The notes under the pieces are model-generated. The model was not told where the DNA came from, searched no databases, and was given only the letters and a program-made list of their open reading frames with translations. From assembly GCA_023079485.1 (NCBI GenBank), contig CM041083.1, positions 176,656,480 to 176,720,479 on the forward strand: a stretch of DNA of 64,000 bases, given 5' to 3'. Below are positions 47,524-61,290 of the stretch, in pieces (position 1 is the first letter of the stretch; every line of letters begins with the position of its first letter). The stretch is from Archilochus colubris (lineage: Eukaryota > Chordata > Aves > Apodiformes > Trochilidae). A program made the position numbers and the translations under genes.

Positions 47524-50500
47524 CTAAAAAAAGTTACAAGTGTTGTCAATTTAGCTGAATAACACTTTACATAGAAAACAACCACAATTAAGTTGTAGAA
47601 AAAACATGATATAAAGTATCTTTACCAATAAAGAGAGGCATGTTTTCAAGAACTTTATCAAGGTTTACAAAATAAGCAGCCTTACTCTGTCAGAATATAC
47701 CTCGAATAAAATACAAAGACTCTCATTCTTTTAATAATAGCTATTTGCTTTACATTCAGTGTTGTTCCATTAGTTTTCCACCTGCTAGAAATTCTGCAGG
47801 AGTTTCTCTTGGGTTCCTCGTGTAGTTGCTCTGACTGACCCCTGGGAGCTCAGACCACCTACTCTTACTAAAGGAGCTGCTTTTGGGAACTAAAAATCTG
47901 TCATGATTTTAATCTTAGAGATAGGAGGGACAGAACAGTGCAGAAGGAGATGGGTAATCTCAGTACAGAGTGTAGAAAAACAAGGTAGGCTATGCAGAAG
48001 TTCAAAAGGGCTAGAAAAGGACAAGCATGGTGAGGGAACTCTGGCATGCATCTGTGTGTATATTTTTAAGAAGCACAATAAAACTGTTGGTGAATGGACA
48101 AGTCCCAGTTACCTCAAAGGACTTCACAGCCATGTCACCATTTCCTCTTGCCTACAACTGACTTCTATTCAGACTGATGCTTCCTTATGGCAGGAGATAC
48201 ACCATCTTATATTTTGGGAAGGTCCTGCTAGTGCTTGCTAGTTTATTCACATTATGTAAGGAATTAATCACAGTGTGGTCAGATGATATTAACTTTTCAT
48301 ATCATAAATAGCTTTCATGTACGGTTGTGACATTCACATAGTGTTTCTCTCCTAGATGGGGAGAGGTCATTAGTTTGGTTGCAACACTATAGCCTCATAG
48401 CACCCTTAGGAGAGAGAGCTTTTTGGGTTTTTTCCTAAACAGAAACCCTGACTATTCACTTTGGACTAAACAAGATATGGGCATTTCAAAGAAATAAACC
48501 CCAAATCTAACCTCTCTGTATGATAATTTGAACTTTTGCTTACTAAGATTCGTAACAATGAGTTACATCTGAGCAAAAGCAGGCATGTGTGGATTTTTTT
48601 TGTCTTCCACAATGTCTCATTTTCCCATGATGAATACTATTATGGCAGATGTAAAATCATGAAGTAAAGCTCAATATGACTCATGGCCTCATATTAATAC
48701 AGGACAACAAAGAGGAGTATGGTAAGCACATCAGTGCAGAGAGGTGCATGGAATGGAACTGATGTGTCAGGCAATTTTTTATTACAAACAGTGGGGAAAG
48801 TGTTATGATTTTATCTTCTCCTCTTATAAGCCTTTTAATTAGCTATTGAACAGAGGAGTCACACCATATAAATAAATGAAAATGCTCGAGGCATGTTCTG
48901 TTAGTGTTTTTACTCTTAAGATCACTGAAGATCACTGTTAGCATACCACTTGATATTGGACACCTCCACAGGCTGAGAAAATTTCATGTTTTACATTGCC
49001 TAATGTTAACCTTTTGCTATTGCTCCTAACTACTCCTATTATCCCAATTGCTATTTCCATAAGTACAGAGCAGGTAAAGACAACTAAGTAAGTAAAACCC
49101 AATTTTTTTTTTCCCCAAGCCCCAAAATAAGGGCAGCATCTCTAATCTTCTTCTTTGTTGCTCTCTCCACTAGCACCATAATGATAATGACATCAATTAA
49201 GACAATACTAATGCCAATACATCCTAATACACTGTGTTCTGCTGTGTCTAGTTATTAGCTTGTGATTCCTACCTCACATGTGTAGGTTACTGAGCACAAC
49301 TAATTGTAATTATTCATCTAATTTAAAAGTAAATCAAGTAAATAATGGCTTGAAAATATTTCAGTCTTATGACCGATTTTTAAATTTTTATTATTTTTTA
49401 ATTTGGTTTGAGTTTTTTATTTATTTGGTATCCTCTTTGTTGGAATCAGGTTTTATAGGTTTTTTTGGTTTGTTTCATTTTGTTTTCATGAAAAGGAGTA
49501 ATGATTGTAGAAGTTTGGAAAAACACAGAGGGGTAATATGCTGTAATAGACCTTCAGTCTTATTACACCATAATTGTCCTGAGTATTTAATCACTAGATC
49601 AGGATCTTGTTACACTTGTGTTTATTACAAGGGAGTTCAGCATCATTTGACACAAGTAATAGCTCCTGTGGTGAAGTGTTTGACACAGGGAGAACAGGCC
49701 TGGCATGAACTAACATGGTGGAGGAAGGAAGCATGAAAATACTCTTCCTTTTTGCTCGTTGTAGTGAGGGTTACAAAAGTTTCTGAGCATTATGAAAAGT
49801 GATAATCTTCAAATTAATAACTTTAAAAGCACTAATCTGGAATAATCCTAGTCAACCATTTCTGTAGTAACTGATTAGATTAGTGACAGTCCTTTAAAAT
49901 TATTTATGCATGAAGATATATTTTTAAAGTTAAAAGGAAAAAAGTTCAAAACCCAAATTATTACTAATACTTAAAATGCACCAGAAGTATCTGAAATGTA
50001 GAGTATTTTTAATCCTTTGTGATGAGAGTTCCATTTACCAGATTAGTGAAATATTGCCATACACATGAGTAAGAGACATAGTAGAATAGAGGGCAGTAAA
50101 TTAGTTTGGCAAATTTGGAGCTCAGCAAGAAGACAAATGTTTCTGAAATCCATTCTGGTTTATAATATTAAACATACATTTATCTAAAAGAAATGTAGCA
50201 AATGGAGCTTCTTTGCCTTGATGGGAAAAAAAGCTCTGGTTTGGCTGTTGTTTAAATTTATCACTTTGTTGAGTGCACCTCAGTTTTGCTGTACTGAGGT
50301 GTACATTTATCTAAATGAAAGTGTACGAGACCCAGAGTTGCCCTTCAATCACTATATCCTTTATGAATTAGAGTTCCATTTATCAAAATTACAGCAAGAA
50401 GAGTAAGGTCTCACAGGGCTGTCTCATTACAAGGCTTGTAAACACTGTCCTTACAAAGAAATGGTTTAACACCTAACAAATCAAAAACTGATTGGGAATA

Positions 50501-53500
50501 GAATTTATTTGAGATCATCTATCTTTGGAAGACGTGCTGTACTGAGTGCACTTCGTGGCCTTTCTACCCATTCATCAAAAAATTAACAAGCGAATACCAC
50601 AGACCACCAGATCTCCTTGGATCCTGAAATGTGAAATATGTTCAAAACAGATCTGTCACAGATGTTCTATTTTTATATTTCAAGACAACTTCAAAAAGCT
50701 TTTAAAATAAGACAACCTCTCCAAAGAAGAGGAAAAAGAAAAAAACTTGTCTCTTTAAAACCAGACAACAAACTGAATAAAAAATTATATGACATAAAAC
50801 TACGCCTAATATTGTTAACAATGATATAAAAAGGAGAGATGAATAAATGAATACTCGATGCTTCAACACAGTTGAAAAAAAATCAAACCTCAAAATTATT
50901 TTTTTAAAGGCCCAGCAAAATTACTGTGAAATAAAATTAGTTTCCAGATACAAAGTTTAAAACTCTTTTTAGGACATAAAGGGTCTGTATTTCAAACACA
51001 CTGTATGGAATTGTATTAATGTCACTTTAAGTACAATTAGAAAATGTTTCAAATCTATTAAAATAGGAAAAAAAAAAGAAACTAGATATAATTTCAAGAA
51101 AGCAACATTCTGACACTGAACTGCACAGAACTGGAACTGGCAGATGACATCAGTTCTTATCCATATCAAACTCCTTCTAGGGGATATTTTTCTAGACTGG
51201 TATTGGAAAAAAGCCTTGAAATAAGCAGCTTAGTATTTCTTACAGTTACAGTTTGCAAATAAGTTTAAGGAAATAAATAACTCTGCTCACACTGAAGTCC
51301 AGCTGAAGTTTGTGCCTTAATTTTTTTAAGCTTGAAGGCTCTGTACTAAAGATATTTCAAGAGATGTATAAGACTAGATAAGTGATTTTTAAAAAATCCA
51401 TCTCTTATTACATCTCTTATAATCTTGATAATTTTTTTAAATGTCCATTTTAAAAACTGGCTTTCTACAGCAGCATCAGGACAACTGAAAAGAGCTCATC
51501 TTTAAAAGAAAATAAAGAAACCAACCAGCAGTCCTCTACAAAACCCCAACTTCCACCAAAAGGAGTGTATTTTATATGTCTGAAAGGTTATACGAGATGC
51601 ACAGTAAACTTGGGCAGTATTGCCAAAAATTCACTAATCTCTCTTCCAGTAGCATTACTTTTCCTTAAACATAACTTAGCAGACAGAAAGATACCATACA
51701 ACCCCCCACCCCAAATCCTTAATAATTATTTCCCAAGCACAGAAGAATCTCATGTTATTTTGCAGCTACAGAAGTATTTAACACAAGCAATATTAAAACT
51801 TTTTTTTTTTTCCTCTCTATTTTCAGGTAAAACGATACATCACTTGTTGGGTTCTGCAGGTCACAACAGGTTCTAGAGATATAGTCTAAATTTCAAAGAT
51901 ACTGTTAAGTGTCCAAACCCACAAAACCATCCCTAAATAAAATCTTTAAATTAGCCATATAAACATAGCATGTTGATTGCATTTATATTCATGGATGTTT
52001 ATTTTATTAGACATAATACTAATTGCTCTGATTTAGCTGAACACAGAGAGGGAGTTTTCAGTTCTCTCTTAACTTCTATTCCTTTATTATATATTCAAAT
52101 AGAGTGTTTTAAATTTTTCTCTTTGTTTTTAGCATAAAAGGAGGTAAAAATATGTCTCGTTTTAAGGCAAGTTTACTTGGTCATACTGTAACCAACAAAA
52201 GGAGACTACTGCTTCTTATAAAGTTGTTTCCATAGTTTACTTCAACGAATTACCGATAAGGCAATTTATGCAGTGAGGGCTCTTTGATCTTTGAAGAGAG
52301 ATGGCAGAATGGAAAGTTAACCTCATTTTAATGTTACCTAAATATACTGACAGGAAATTCTAATGTTTCCAAACATCTGGAAATCTGCTTCATGGGATGG
52401 TATTCTTCTTTTCTATAAGAAAGCTTTTTCATATATTGTCTTTTACAGTTTTATGTGGCTTCTAAAGGAGCGTTTTGACATAAGTAAAGTCCGTTCTCTT
52501 TGTAGCAAAATGCTGCATTTAATTAAAAACTCTCTTTTATAGCAGCTAAAGTACAGTTTTTCTGAAGCTTAGCTCTCCTCAGAAACTTTTAAGGGTAAAG
52601 TTGCTTTTTCTTCTTACAGATCACTGGTACGTATGTACTGCTCTGTAGAACGCTGCTTTTGTTGCCAGATTTTAATAACATAAGTTAGGTTTTTTTTGTA
52701 TTTTATTAAATAAAGGGATTGAGAATTAGTTCCTCAGAAGAGGATGCCTGATAGGTAATGATGGGAACCATGAAATTACATCACAGCTACCTGTAATATA
52801 ATTTATGAACTATATATGAACAATACAATTTATGAACAGAGTTTGAAAGAGCTAAGCTTTTTCTTGGAAGATTATTTGGGTTTGTTGTACAAACTGCAAC
52901 TTTTCAAGAAATAATCAAGCTCATGTGTGCACAGAATTAAAATGCAACACTATTATCTACCTCTGCTGTTCATTCAACATTGTTAAGATTTGAAAATATT
53001 TATAAAAAGTTTCATGAGATCATCTTCCTCTTTATACACTCTTACAGTATAAACCTCTACTTTCATTGCTAATCTTAACTTGGAAGTCTGCAAACTGACC
53101 TTGACAAAACCCTCTCAGATTAAATCATCAGCATGGTGACCACTCCACCCCAAACTAGCATCCTTCTGCATGGCTTTAGGACTGTGTTCATCCCATGGGA
53201 AACGTACCAGGTATTCTTGGGGCTCCTCAAGAGGGGACCTTCTGGCTTTGAGGAGCCAGACAGTGCTGGCACCCTGTGATGAACTGTGCCCACCTGTGTC
53301 TGCTGGAGCTGACATTTAAATTGCAATGTGGCAGCTTTGACTGGCACATAATTTAGGTCCTCCAGAGAATCAGAGAAGTGGCTGTTATTAAGGGAAGGAT
53401 GGTTTTAATAGGTCTAATAAAAGCCAGAAGAATCTAAATCGGATTTTCGTTATTAAGGGGCCTTTGAAGAAACAAGGGAGAAAAACTACGAAAATTGCAT

Positions 53501-56500
53501 AGAAATTAAAAATTGCATGCATTTGTAGTGGAAATTGCTTCCACCAAAAGGAAAAGCAAATCAGATTTTTGGTTTCTAAAATACATAAGTGCCTGAAAAT
53601 TTAATCATAGACATTCCATACATTTTCTTCCAATTTTTATACCTAGTATTCAGCCAAACTATCTTCTTCATGTGTCATTTGTAAAGAAATACTTTACATT
53701 TGTAGACATTTTCCTCTTAAAAAATTTCAGATGTTGTGCATTGTAAAAATGAAGCTGATACAAGCTATACCAAGAGATTTTCAGCTTTTAAAACAATAAC
53801 TACTTGGATTTAAGTATTGTATATTAATACAAAAGGTCCTACACAAAATATAAATGAAGTTACCATGTTGGGCACTAATTATTTTTGTTGTCTATAGATA
53901 GGAAAATTGAAGTTCATAGTGGTTATGAAACATTTTTTTATAAGACAACAATATTACCAATCTATTTATCAGAGATTTCAGGCATCCTGAGCATATGGGG
54001 AAGGATCCTGCACTGTTGATTGATTCAACATCAATCAGAAACAGCCAGTAGGTGATGGAGCTGGATGTACCTAGTCCAGCAAACGTTACAAGGCATTTCA
54101 TGCTCCTGAAGGACAGTTTCCATTCCAACTGGAATCAGAAGAAGTCTTTCTAAAGGGAACTTAAACCAGTCAAATGTTTATATTTGGATTAAGATGTAGT
54201 TTGTCACTGTAACTTGTACACACGTGAATGGATTCATATTTCATGACTGATGACCTTTACAAATCCCTGTCAGTTTGAAATGCAGCCTCTCAGTGTATAC
54301 TGTAGTTTGATAAATTGCAGAAAGAAACTGCATTTTCTGATGTGCCCTGGATTACTTAAACAGGCAAAGATGATACGCAAGAAAAATAATTAAGAGCAAT
54401 GAAATTTTCCTAACTGCATTTGCAGAAGTACAGTAACAGCTGAGAGGAAAATAACCACATCACACCAACAGTTATTGCTCAGTGTAAAGGACATCAAGGA
54501 CACTTGCAAGTAAGAGAATTGGATCAATATTAACGCGATTTTCATTTCATGCTTCCCCAACTCCAGTAAGCTGACAATATACTCTGATTATGTGCACTGC
54601 CTCTGAGTAACATAGAAAAGGTTATTAGAGCAAGAGGTGGAAATGGAATGCACTTTTTATATTGACAGGTCTGCTAATAGAGTGTACTGATTTTCAAAGC
54701 CATGCAGTGCATTTTCACAATTTGGTTTTGACAGCAAAAAGGAATTTCATTTCTCCTTAATTCAAAGTATTTGCATGTAAGCAAAGGTTTCTTAAGACAG
54801 GGCACTAAAGAGGATAATCAAAGTATTTTAACAGGAAAATGTAATTAATAAAGTAATAAGCAGAAAATGATTGAATTTAACTCTGTCTGACATAATAATG
54901 AAATAATTCTGCCAAATAAGGCTTTCTATGCTTTTGAATTGAATCTGATAAAACATTTTTAAGATAAGTGAAAAGTAAGACAGCATGTCACAACATTCAG
55001 GTCTGGATTTTGTCCTGAAAGTTTTAGATTAGTTTTGAGTTTGCAGTACCTAATCCAAGCACACATTCTGCAGGAAAAACCACGTTCTGACTCTGCTTGT
55101 AAAGCCTTGAAGACAGGACCAAACCTGTGGGACTTGTAAAGAAGCATTCCCTGCACTGAGGAATTGCATTCATGTATTTCAGCCTCAGTTTTGCTTCCTA
55201 CTCACAAAAAAATCCAATGGCTAATAATTATAAAGCCTTGAAGAAGGAAGAAATGAAATTTTCTTTAGAAATACAAGCACTTGGTGTATGCCAGCAGCCA
55301 AATGTAATGCACTGATATGTAAGAAATATGATCTCACCTCCCAAACTGGGGTATTCTAAACCTTACTTAGCTTTAAAAAACTAGAGCCTTCAAACCATGA
55401 GACTTGTCCAAACCCCAATATTTAATAAATAAATAAATAAAAAGAGCTATATAGATGTGGTATGATAGTCTGTCTTCTATCTTTTGAATTATTCCTCTCT
55501 GTGGCCAAAATATGGGTGGTTATTTCTACCAGAAGGCAACTTTGTCCCTCACCATTTAATCTGTTGCTACGAGATCCAAACAAGATCACTTCTTTGGAAA
55601 CAGGAACTCTACAGAGACATAAGAGAACAGCTAAAAAATTCATTCTCTAGTGCAGAGAATGAAGGTATATGAGTGAAGTTTAAAATTATTTTATAGTAGC
55701 TATCATAGTTCCAGTGGTTAGGTAATTCTTGCAATGTCTATTGAGAATACTTACATAGAGGGGAAAGCCCCAACAGCTCATGATCAGTGCACTGAGAAAC
55801 CCATTTGTCCAACATGTCTGAAATGATTTTTGCTTTCTGGAATGATAATAATTTCTAATGCAGTTCTGTTCTTTGAGACATGTAGAAGGAACATCTTATG
55901 AAGCCTTTACACAGGTAAAATCTCCTGTATATGACATGTCTCCTGTAACTGTTTCTCAACAGGATTGTTCCTGTTTCCTGTTATATATAAATTTGTCAGT
56001 ATAATAATTAGAATATCTAGATTAATTTTCAATTATGTTGTCTTTGTGCAATTCCAACTGGTTCAGTGTGATGCACTGTTGTTTTTTGTCTGTGCAAATT
56101 CTGTTTCATTCTCACATAGATCACCACATCTTTAGAATTGGCATCCATCATTTTCACTTCAGCAGCAACAGTAACTGGTGGGAGGAACTGTTTCTATTTC
56201 TGCATAGATCAATGCCTACAGCAACAGCAGACAAAGGGCAGCACCCACAGGATACACACATTTGTGAGACAGCAGTGGCCCTAATGCTGGGATATTTGTG
56301 TTTAACTTTTAGCTCTACTAAAGGATTACTCTTTGGTAGCAACAGACAGCACTTCTGCTTGGGCCAGGCATTTGTAAAAATATGAACTTCTAGTTCCTGA
56401 ACCTAAAATGCATCCATTTATCAAACTAAAATAAAAGCTTTGCTATTTGCTTGACTGGGCTCTAATTTTTATCTGTTGTTTTTGGTTTACTTTATTTTTT

Positions 56501-59500
56501 TTTTAATAAAAATTACTGCAGTTCTAAAATATCCTTGTTTTATACAGTCTAGCATATGAAAAGTAAAATAGTGGCAGTATACAAAATATCACTGAGATAA
56601 AGCAGAGTCTGAGGGTCTAACACTGAAATAGCTTGATGAGATCATCTACAAGATTTTCACTATTTTGCCTCTGAAACTGGTGAATGGTAATCACTCTCCT
56701 AGGCAGAAAGTCTATTGTGGGTATTAAAAAGAGCTAACTCACAGAAAACTTAGCAGCAGTTGGCAATAAAGAAAAAAGGAGACTGATTTTTTATTCACTT
56801 TCCATTAAGCTGCCTCATGGGGTCTATGGCATCCTTTGTTTTGCTTTGCAAAGATCACAAGAGAGAGCAAACCTTCCACGTAACTGCTGTGATACTTGAA
56901 AAATTACTACATTCATGTTAAACTTGCAAGCACTGACAATACTATTTACCATTCAGACTGGACCCAAGATGCTACTTAGCCAACATGACCAGCTTTTTTG
57001 AAAGCATGGGACTGAATGACTTGTGCTATATTGCAAAAGAGACACCGATAGATCAGCCTTCAAGCTTTACGTGTAGCCTTTTCAGATGGGAAAATACATC
57101 TGCTGTAGACAACATTCAGGGTTTTTTGCACAAAAGTACTAGGAAACATATTCTTTAGTCATACAAAGAATAAGAGAAAAGTCATGTCATGATGTAGCAT
57201 ACACGATATGAAAAAAAAAAACCCACAACTGGAAACATGCATAATACACTGGCTGACAGAATCCTTAACAAGATCTCTTCCTTGTGCTGGTTAGTGGCAT
57301 ATTTGAGAACCTCCTATTCAATGTATTTGGCTTTTAATACTGTGATTTCATTAAGTTTTTCTGCATCCCTGGCTGTACCTTGCACAATGCAGGAACTCAT
57401 AAAATATTCTAGAGTTTGACTATACTAGTACTTTTTGTGTGTATTTCAAAGCTAAAGTTATAAAATGAGGAACTCATAAAATAAGTGGCATTGAAGAACT
57501 CAATATTTGTAGGGATATGGAATAGCCAGTGCACATGTACACATCCTTCTTTCTTTTGTGCCAATCTTACTGTTTACAGAAATCCTCTATAGTTTTAACA
57601 CAATATAATTGAAATATATTTTCTGTGATAAATGTAAAGTAGTGCAAAGTAAAAGGACAAGTAAAAATACTTTGGTATATGAAAAGATATATTGTCTCTT
57701 ACCGTGACAATTCCATTGGTTTGTAACCTATACAATAGCAATTCTGTTTGCTTTGTGAAAGGCAAGGAATCACCTATATCTAAGAGATTTCAGCAATCTG
57801 CTTCTGCCGGTTTATCCTACCTTTACCCTGCAAGTACTCCAGGGGCTCTCAGAAACTTAAGCCCATTGCCTGAAATCCTGCCATGCCTCCTACTGGCTGT
57901 CAGAAAGAGTGGGAGAGTAAAGGCTTTTAAAATCTATTATCTAAATCTAGATCTATGAACTTCTAATTCTAGGTTGCAATGGTTGCAGCACTACTGAAAT
58001 ATTGGTCCTCCATTTCAGACATACACAAGGTCAACTGTCCTCTCCAGGTCTGCAAAAGCCATCTGCCTCCATACAGCCAGATGTGGAACTTCACCTTGCT
58101 TTTTAGACCCATTTGCTTCATCTTTGGCTTTTCTTTTCAGTTATTGATGTTATTAAACACCTTCTCCCCTTAAAACACTGTCCATATTTCTACCTGTATA
58201 CAAAGTGGAGAACTAAGTCCTGCAGTCAAGAAGCCATCAAGAATGAGAAGAGTGGAGAACTGTAAACGTGGAATATTTTGTGCTTTTAATTATAACTGAA
58301 GAAGATTTAAAGAGCTTTTATTCCTTAAAGCATGAAAAATAGGGCGTAAGAAAACCATATGATAAAACCTGAGTCCCAAGAGTTACATTTACCCAGCTGT
58401 GAAAGCTGTCCTGAAGGACTGTTATTAGACTTTCACTGATAGAATGTCCTTCCAAAATGTTTCTATGAGATGTGATGAATATACATGGGTCAATAACTTC
58501 TATTTCTTTGTCAAGTAGCAGCATAACTGAATTCATAGAACAAATACAGCCTTCAAAAAGGTTTGGAAATATTTCTCTTCACAGTAATTTACTAAGTTTT
58601 GGTAAGTAAATGACCCTCATTTGGCAGAAGAGACAGATACTGTGTATTCTTTTCACATTAAAATATAATGATGGAAGGGAGAAAAATGCAAGTAGAATTC
58701 TAAAATAAATGGTTGCAATTTTTAGGTCTTAGGAATGGTTTTGTAGGGCAATTTGATTACTTCAAGAATTTTCCAGAGTCATACACTTTCAGATGAAGAA
58801 GTGAGAAACAGAAGTAGTTATGTCAACTGCTGGTAAAAAGACAGAAAGTTCTACAGTAAAATCTATTAGCTCAGACCTTTAACAGCAGCTAAAACCCAGG
58901 TCATGCCTGATAACCTGAAAATCTCAGAGGAAAGGTATTTGGAACAAAACACAGGAGTTTTGAGGAAAAAAAATATGCTTTCTTGTCCTATTTGGATCAG
59001 TGAAAAGCTTGAATTAGGGTCAATGTAGATATTCTGATACTGAAGATTTGAGGACTATTCTATGGATCTGTACTTAAAACTTACAAAACCACTATAAAAA
59101 TTCCTGTGTTAGAAATAGTAGGTAAGAAGTAGAGGACATTTAGAGACTGCAAAGGAATGCTGGGATGCTATTGCAACTCATAGACGTTTCTTAGGCCTCA
59201 GAAGCTGTATTCAGTACCCTGAGTATTCAATACAATTCAGCACAATTCAGTTCTCTACCCAAGCAAATTCCATTACAGTTTGGCACCTTGAACACGTCTT
59301 TAGTTACATTACAGTGGGTTATAAGGAGGAGGATAATCATAACAGTAGATATATTTAATAAGAAGATATTTATTATCTGGGGGGAAGGCTAAGAAAGAAG
59401 ACTAGGTTAAGTCTAGTATTTCAGATTTAATTATTCACACAACTAGGATTTTGCTTTGCAGACCCTTCTAGTAATATTAATGTAAGATCTTATTCCTTGA

Positions 59501-60424
59501 CTTTCTTAAAACAAATTTCATTTTCATCTCTATCTGTCAGCTACCATGTAAAATATTAAGATGTCGTATTTTCTCTAGAGCTCTATAAGGATGAAATATT
59601 TGGAATTTTATTTGGAGAAGCAGTGGATGGCACTGTTGGGCTATAATTATAAGGCTGTAGATGCAAATCATAAATTACTACGCTTAAAAAATACACAGAT
59701 TCTTGTGATTCCTTCAGGCACACAATTTGGATGTAAACTCATTTGTAGTATGTTGGCGATTTCACAATCAGTTCTGAAAGGATATTGTGTAATAGTATCA
59801 TTATTTTAGGTGCTCCAAGTGAAACAGAATGCTTTACACTCTTGTCTCACATGGCAGCATGATCCTATTTAGACTAAAGAACAAAAAGGACTTCCTTGAT
59901 GACACATGGAAGTATTTTTATGGATTGATTTAATGACTGTATACACATTCTTAGAATGTTCAGCTCTGAGCATCAAGTAACATCCCTGTGGGATTTTTTC
60001 TACATAAAGTGGATGCTATTTCTTAAAACTGCTCACACTTAATTGCCAGCTTGTGTTTACTTATAGACTAAAATTAAGTGTGCACAAGTGGAATGACTGA
60101 ACAGGGTTCCTTTTTAGTCAAGGGCTTTGTTTTATTAGTTTCTCTTCTATATTCATACTTAGATGTTATTTAAATATTAGTTTGGGAAGATATCTTAGAT
60201 AAGGATCATCACTTGCATTTCCTTAAAGCAATGTATTTGATGATATTCTGTGTATTACTTTCAGGATAGTACATTAATTAAATACAAAATCAAACAAACA
60301 AACAAAAAAACCTATGAAAACAATTTTTGTGGCTCAGGTAGTCACGAAAAACTCATTTTAGGTGATAATAAATATCATACTGTCCATGAACATATTGATA
60401 GTAGAATTGCTTCGTGACTGTTTT

Positions 60425-60979
60425 ATGCCTGTCCAACATCATTAACAATCTGGGTGATGGGGCAGAGCACACCCTCAGCAAATTTGCACATGACATGAAA
60501 CTTGGAGGAGTGGCTTATATGGCAGAGGGTCATGCTGCCACCCAGAGGGACCTCAGCAGACTGGAGAAATGGACTGACAGGAACTTCATGAAGTTCAACA
60601 AGGGGAACTGCAAAATCCTGCACCTGGGGAGGACCAATCAGTAGATGCTGGGGGCCACCCAGCTGGACAGCAGTTCTTCAAATAAAAGACGTGAGGGACA
60701 CCAAGTTGAACATAAGCCAGTACTACATGTACCTGAAGGGAAAGTGCAAATAGGATGGAGCCAGGCTCCTTCTAGTAACAGGTCAAGAAGCAATGGGCAA
60801 AAACTGAAGCAGAGGAAATTCCCTCAGAACACTGGGAAACACTCTTTGGCTCTGATGCTGGCTGACCATTGGCACAGGTTGCCCAGGAAGGCTGTGGCTG
60901 GACATAGTCCTGAGCCATCTGCTCTAGGTCACCTTGTTTGAGTAAGTCCCTTCCAACCACAACTATTCTGTGCTTCTGA
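60425..60979 (+). mobile_element. CR1 LINE relic with reverse-transcriptase segment and 3' end
   Basis: The plus strand encodes a decayed RT stretch: IINNLGDGAEHTLSKFAHDM, then RDLSRLEKWTDRNFMKFNKG and NCKILHLGR. The catalytic FADD box reads FAHD, so it is dead. The frame then breaks at TAG 60642-60644. Later sequence jumps to the CR1 3' region (GGCACAGGTTGCCCAGGAAG, CCCTTCCAACCACAACTATT), implying an internal deletion of the ORF2 C-terminus. The ends are approximate. Confidence 0.88.
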
Positions 60980-61217
60980 TATGTGAATCTGCATTTCCTC
61001 AAAAAGTTTTGTGAAGATTAAAGTAACCTGGTGAGGACTGCATTTCTAGTATCAATGAAATGTTTCTTCTCTGTTTTGATTTCAAGTCCATAAGAACTTA
61101 CATGAGAATATGAGTCTTGAACATTACAATGTAAGTAATCTAGGGTTTTAAAAATCTTACTGAAGATAAAGTTCTGACAACTGTTTGCTTTAAGGTCTGG
61201 CTCCTTTATAAAAATTA

Positions 61218-61290
61218 CAGAATCTTAGAGGCTGGAAGGCATTTCTGGAGATTGTATAGTCCAAACTCTGCCTGAAGCAGGGTCAGTTAA
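61218..61290 (-). mobile_element. Short CR1 3' scrap
   Basis: AGAATCTTAGAGGCTGGAAG, followed by a segment ending AGTCCAAACTCTGCCTGAAG and CAGGGTCA, resembles the reversed CR1 3' terminus (confirmed by order of words, not by alignment). It is only about 70 bp and diverged. Confidence 0.6.

Noticed and set aside
49278..49736. 152-codon plus-strand open frame in the NBEA intron
   Set aside because: No recognisable domain, no promoter or splice context, AT-rich hydrophobic composition. Frames of this length can arise by chance in 64 kb of six-frame sequence.
53105..53345. Moderately GC-rich segment with two overlapping minus-strand frames
   Set aside because: Checked as a possible NBEA exon or repeat. 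The translations do not resemble neurobeachin and no CR1 or LTR words are present.
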